Shown here: piece after piece, positions 20,057 through 22,726 of the stretch
Layout of the letters: every line of letters starts with the position of its first letter
Position numbering within the stretch: position 1 is the stretch's first letter
Assembly: GCA_034007295.1 (NCBI GenBank)
Contig: JAVERC010000050.1
Span: 1 to 22,726 of the forward strand
DNA length: 22,726 nucleotides
From: JACKCP01 sp034007295
Lineage (GTDB): Bacteria > Desulfobacterota > Desulfobacteria > Desulfobacterales > JACKCP01
Reading direction: 5' to 3'
The notes under the pieces: generated by a model
Told to the model about the DNA's origin: nothing
Seen by the model: only the letters and a program-made list of their open reading frames with translations
The model's database searches: none
Program-made: the position numbers and the translations under genes

Positions 20057-22645
20057 TCACCCAAAAATACGCTTATCTTTAATAAGAGAATAAAAGAAAA
20101 GAAGTTTTTCCAAGTCCAGATTATCTGCATTTCTAACTACTTTTACAGGAGATGCTTCTTTTTTTTCATGTTCAGGATCAGAATCTGGCAAGTATCTATA
20201 GCACACCCTGTAAAAGTATTTTTTAACATTTTTATTATTTTTTGTAAGCTCTATCTTTTTTATATCACCAAGTGATTCAAAGTGAGAAGTAATTGAATTA
20301 TCCATAAGTTCCATTTTATTATCACTTAAAACTATTATATTTTTTTCATTAAATTGGACTTCATCGGCCCAGATATTATACATTAAACTGTTTTTACCAA
20401 ACAGATTTCTTCCTGTTATTATATCATCAGCTCCTGATTTATTTTTTTTTCTATAAAATGAGACTGCACTTGCTATTTTGTATTTATCGAGTCCTGCTAT
20501 AATTAAGTCATTACCAGTATTTTCTTCAATTGACTCAATTTTTTGCACCATTTCTTCCCAGCCAAGTAAAAACGGAGAATCATTTAAATAAGGAACTCCC
20601 GGTATTCCAACGGATGAGTAATATAAAAATAACCCCATAATCAAAGGAAGGCTGTACAAAGTAATAGACCATATTTTTTTTATTTTAAATCCGCCAATGC
20701 TGTTTTTATCTGCCACTTTATTTATTGATACAGCCATTAATGGAATAAAAGCAAGCCATAACGGAACAGTCCAGTTAAGCTTTATCTGCCTGAACATACT
20801 AAAAAAAACAAAGACCGAGAGAGGAACCAATGTAAAAACAGCAATAAAGGTTAACTGTTTCCTGCCAGGAATTTCTTTTGAAAAATATTTTTTTAAGCTT
20901 GAAAAAGATAACATATTATAAAAAGTCAGGAAACCTGCCGGTGTTAAAATCAGCAGCACAGCTCCCGCAAGTTTAATTAATGAAAAGTCAAATTCTGCAC
21001 CAAACCTTCTTGGCCCCTGAAAAATGAATGAAGCCCAGTCATTTGACGCATTCCACGACAACACTGGAAGAAAAATTAAAAAAGAAATCACAACTGCAAT
21101 GTAAGGACCCGGCTTAACAAGCATTTTTCTTGAAGCTCTGTTTAAAACAATAAAGATAAAGGCTGCGGGCACAAGCAGAATAATTGTGTATTTTGAAAGC
21201 ATACCCAATCCAAATCCTATTCCTGCAAAATACCATGCTATTTCATCCTCACAAATTAAAGCCTTTTGAAGATAGAACAGAGTCATAGCCCAAAAAGCAA
21301 CCAGAGGAGCATCTGGTGTTGCAAGAAAGCCTGTGCAAAAAAATCCCGGAAGTACAGACAACAGCAGAATTCCTTTAAATGCGTGCCGTTTGCCTATAAA
21401 CTCACTGCAAATCCTGAAAACAAAATATGAAGCAATTATCCAGCAGATATATGGAACAAACCTCACGGCAAATTCGTTATTACCGAACATCATTGTACTC
21501 AAATGAATCAGCCAGCCTATCATAGGAGGATGATCCAGATATCCAAGAGAAAGATGCTGGCTGTAATTCCAGTAATATGCCTCCTGATGCATTAATTCAG
21601 GAACTCCCAGAAAAACAAGACGAAGAACTGCAGTATAAATAATCACAGCTGCAGCAGCGATATTAAATTTTGCTTCACTGTTTTCAACTCCATTATTTTG
21701 AGCAAAAGTTATAAAGGAATTTCCCAGATAATTAATCAGTGCTCCTGATGCAACAGCAGAAAATCCTGCAAAAGAAGCATTCCATTGCCAGTTTTTAACA
21801 AAAATTTCAAGAAGACCGCCTCTCAGAAAAAAAGCAGCAAGAGCAACTCCACCATAACCCAAAAAAACTTTAATATTACTCGATGAGCTGCGGAACACCC
21901 ATTTTTTGTTCAAAATAAAATTAAGCAAAAAAGCAGATATAAAACTGTATCCGTTAGAAAACCCCAGAGAAAAACCTGAATAAAAAAGGATATTGAATAA
22001 AATAAAATCCAGTACAAAACCAGCAGATCCAGCAAGACAGAACTTAATCCCTGTTTCAATACCAGGGTCTGCTCCAGCAAGCACACAAAGCTGTTTACAA
22101 TATGCCTGAATTTCCTTTAGTCCTGTCTTTGAGCTGCCGCTTTGTCTATCTGTAAAAGTTATTGGAATTTCGCATACATTAATATTTTGCCCTCCCCTTG
22201 CAAGTATCTCAAAACATATTTTATATCCAGGAACATTTTCTGCAGTTTCAAGAAGCAATTCTTTTTTCACTGCAAAATAACCAGAAAGAGGGTCTTTTAC
22301 CTCTGTAAAAAACAAGGCGGGAATCTTTGCGGTCTTAGACATTATTCGTCTTAAAGGGGGCCAGTTTTTTGATGAGCCTCCAGTTACATATCTGCTTCCA
22401 ACAACAATATCTTTTCCCTCTAAAAGAAGAGGTTTTATCAATTCCGGCAAAGATTCCGGAGGATGACTAAGATCTGCATCCATTACTGCAAGAATTTTTC
22501 CCTCTGAAATCTTGGCACCTTCATAAACAGCTGAGGCAAGACCTTTTTTTTCAATCCTGTGGAGCAGCCGGATATTGTCATGTCCGTTATTAAAATTAGT
22601 TAGTGGCTGAACGAAAACATCAAATTTTATAAAATCAGGCCTCAA
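20057..22645 (-). CDS. GT2-GtrA-GT39 fusion glycosyltransferase, first domain N-terminally truncated
   Basis: A frame of 862 residues. Residues about 22-190 are a polyprenyl-phosphate mannose/glucose synthase (DPM1-type GT2): IRLLHRIEKKGLASAVYEGAK, the metal-binding MDADLSHPPE (55-64), VVGSRYVTGG. Residues about 200-318 are a GtrA membrane domain (FCLAGSAGFVLDFILFN; LNFILNKKWVF). Residues about 328-690 are a GT39/ArnT-like polyprenol-phosphate sugar transferase (HQEAYYWNYSQHLSLGYLDHPP), with a C-terminal soluble tail. So one chain could make, flip and use a lipid-linked sugar. The first 50-60 residues of the GT2 domain (the IIPTYNE strand and the nucleotide-binding DD region) are absent; instead there are about 21 unrelated residues from a TTG start, with an in-frame TAA 9 bases before it. 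No frame further upstream in the window supplies the missing part. The GT2 activity is probably lost; the other two domains look intact. Confidence 0.8.
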   Translation of the reverse strand: MRPDFIKFDVFVQPLTNFNNGHDNIRLLHRIEKKGLASAVYEGAKISEGKILAVMDADLSHPPESLPELIKPLLLEGKDIVVGSRYVTGGSSKNWPPLRRIMSKTAKIPALFFTEVKDPLSGYFAVKKELLLETAENVPGYKICFEILARGGQNINVCEIPITFTDRQSGSSKTGLKEIQAYCKQLCVLAGADPGIETGIKFCLAGSAGFVLDFILFNILFYSGFSLGFSNGYSFISAFLLNFILNKKWVFRSSSSNIKVFLGYGGVALAAFFLRGGLLEIFVKNWQWNASFAGFSAVASGALINYLGNSFITFAQNNGVENSEAKFNIAAAAVIIYTAVLRLVFLGVPELMHQEAYYWNYSQHLSLGYLDHPPMIGWLIHLSTMMFGNNEFAVRFVPYICWIIASYFVFRICSEFIGKRHAFKGILLLSVLPGFFCTGFLATPDAPLVAFWAMTLFYLQKALICEDEIAWYFAGIGFGLGMLSKYTIILLVPAAFIFIVLNRASRKMLVKPGPYIAVVISFLIFLPVLSWNASNDWASFIFQGPRRFGAEFDFSLIKLAGAVLLILTPAGFLTFYNMLSFSSLKKYFSKEIPGRKQLTFIAVFTLVPLSVFVFFSMFRQIKLNWTVPLWLAFIPLMAVSINKVADKNSIGGFKIKKIWSITLYSLPLIMGLFLYYSSVGIPGVPYLNDSPFLLGWEEMVQKIESIEENTGNDLIIAGLDKYKIASAVSFYRKKNKSGADDIITGRNLFGKNSLMYNIWADEVQFNEKNIIVLSDNKMELMDNSITSHFESLGDIKKIELTKNNKNVKKYFYRVCYRYLPDSDPEHEKKEASPVKVVRNADNLDLEKLLFFYSLIKDKRIFG
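22600..22618. repeat. Short relative of the left end of repeats A and B (copy C)
   Basis: TTAGTGGCTGAACGAAAAC matches copy A (17927-17945) and copy B (19892-19910) at 17 of 19 positions each, same orientation. Beyond it only loose similarity remains (CCTCAAAA at 22639-22646). It lies inside the first codons of the truncated glycosyltransferase, where it encodes part of the unrelated N-terminal residues (about 10-16). Confidence 0.5.
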
Positions 22646-22726
22646 AAAATGAAATTATTTTTCTAAAAAATTTTGAGAAAATTATGAGAAAGATGTCTTT
22701 TTGTTAAATTTAAAAAATTTATGCAA

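Noticed and set aside
22646..22726. Frameshifted N-terminus of the glycosyltransferase
   Set aside because: I read the minus strand upstream of the TTG start for IIPTYNE- or DD-like segments and found none before the window ends, so a simple frameshift does not explain the short N-terminus.

Overview
The window is AT-rich DNA with a gene set and operon style typical of a motile, sulfate-reducing Desulfobacterota bacterium, most likely of the Desulfobacterales. The pointers are a FlgM operon headed by a DVU0524-type FlgM-associated protein, many overlapping genes, and a divergent pair that matches TunR, the XerC/D-derived tungstate-responsive regulator family described from sulfate reducers, with a TSUP-family oxyanion transporter. 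No rRNA, tRNA, CRISPR array or transposase gene was seen.

Layout. 1-813: 3' part of a class II fructose-bisphosphate aldolase, closed by a hairpin terminator. 1000-1503: zinc-ribbon Nudix hydrolase behind a good sigma-70 promoter. 1594-2889: flagellar-regulatory segment (FlgM-associated protein, FlgM, unknown protein) with a sigma-28-like promoter in front and a sigma-54-like promoter inside. 3002-4328 (minus): cvpA-mazG. 4528-8219: phoH, 7TM-HD phosphodiesterase (PgpH type) and ybeY, overlapping one another, behind a promoter and a terminator-like leader hairpin. 8342-12332: pdxJ, nnr, tsaE and lysC, ending at a strong terminator. 12414-16598 (minus): an RND efflux permease and its lipoprotein adaptor, with three near-identical palindromes upstream. 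16848-17900 (minus): TunR-like regulator. 18200-19793: TSUP transporter and TrmO-like protein. 20057-22645 (minus): a long GT2-GtrA-GT39 glycosyltransferase that lacks the N-terminal part of its first domain.

How the parts work together. TunR-like proteins sense tungstate or molybdate through two TOBE domains and bind DNA with a recombinase fold that no longer cuts. Here three of the five canonical catalytic positions are changed, and a 26-bp imperfect palindrome lies where the divergent TSUP promoter should melt, as expected for repression of oxyanion transport. About 150 bp of related sequence occurs as direct copies on both sides of the TSUP-trmO pair. A short relative of its left end makes up part of the abnormal N-terminus of the glycosyltransferase. 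I read this repeat as a MITE-like element that has reshaped this end of the window. The rest is mostly housekeeping: translation quality and ribosome maturation (ybeY, tsaE, trmO), second-messenger turnover (HD phosphodiesterase), metabolite repair (nnr, mazG, Nudix), and cofactor and amino-acid synthesis (pdxJ, lysC).
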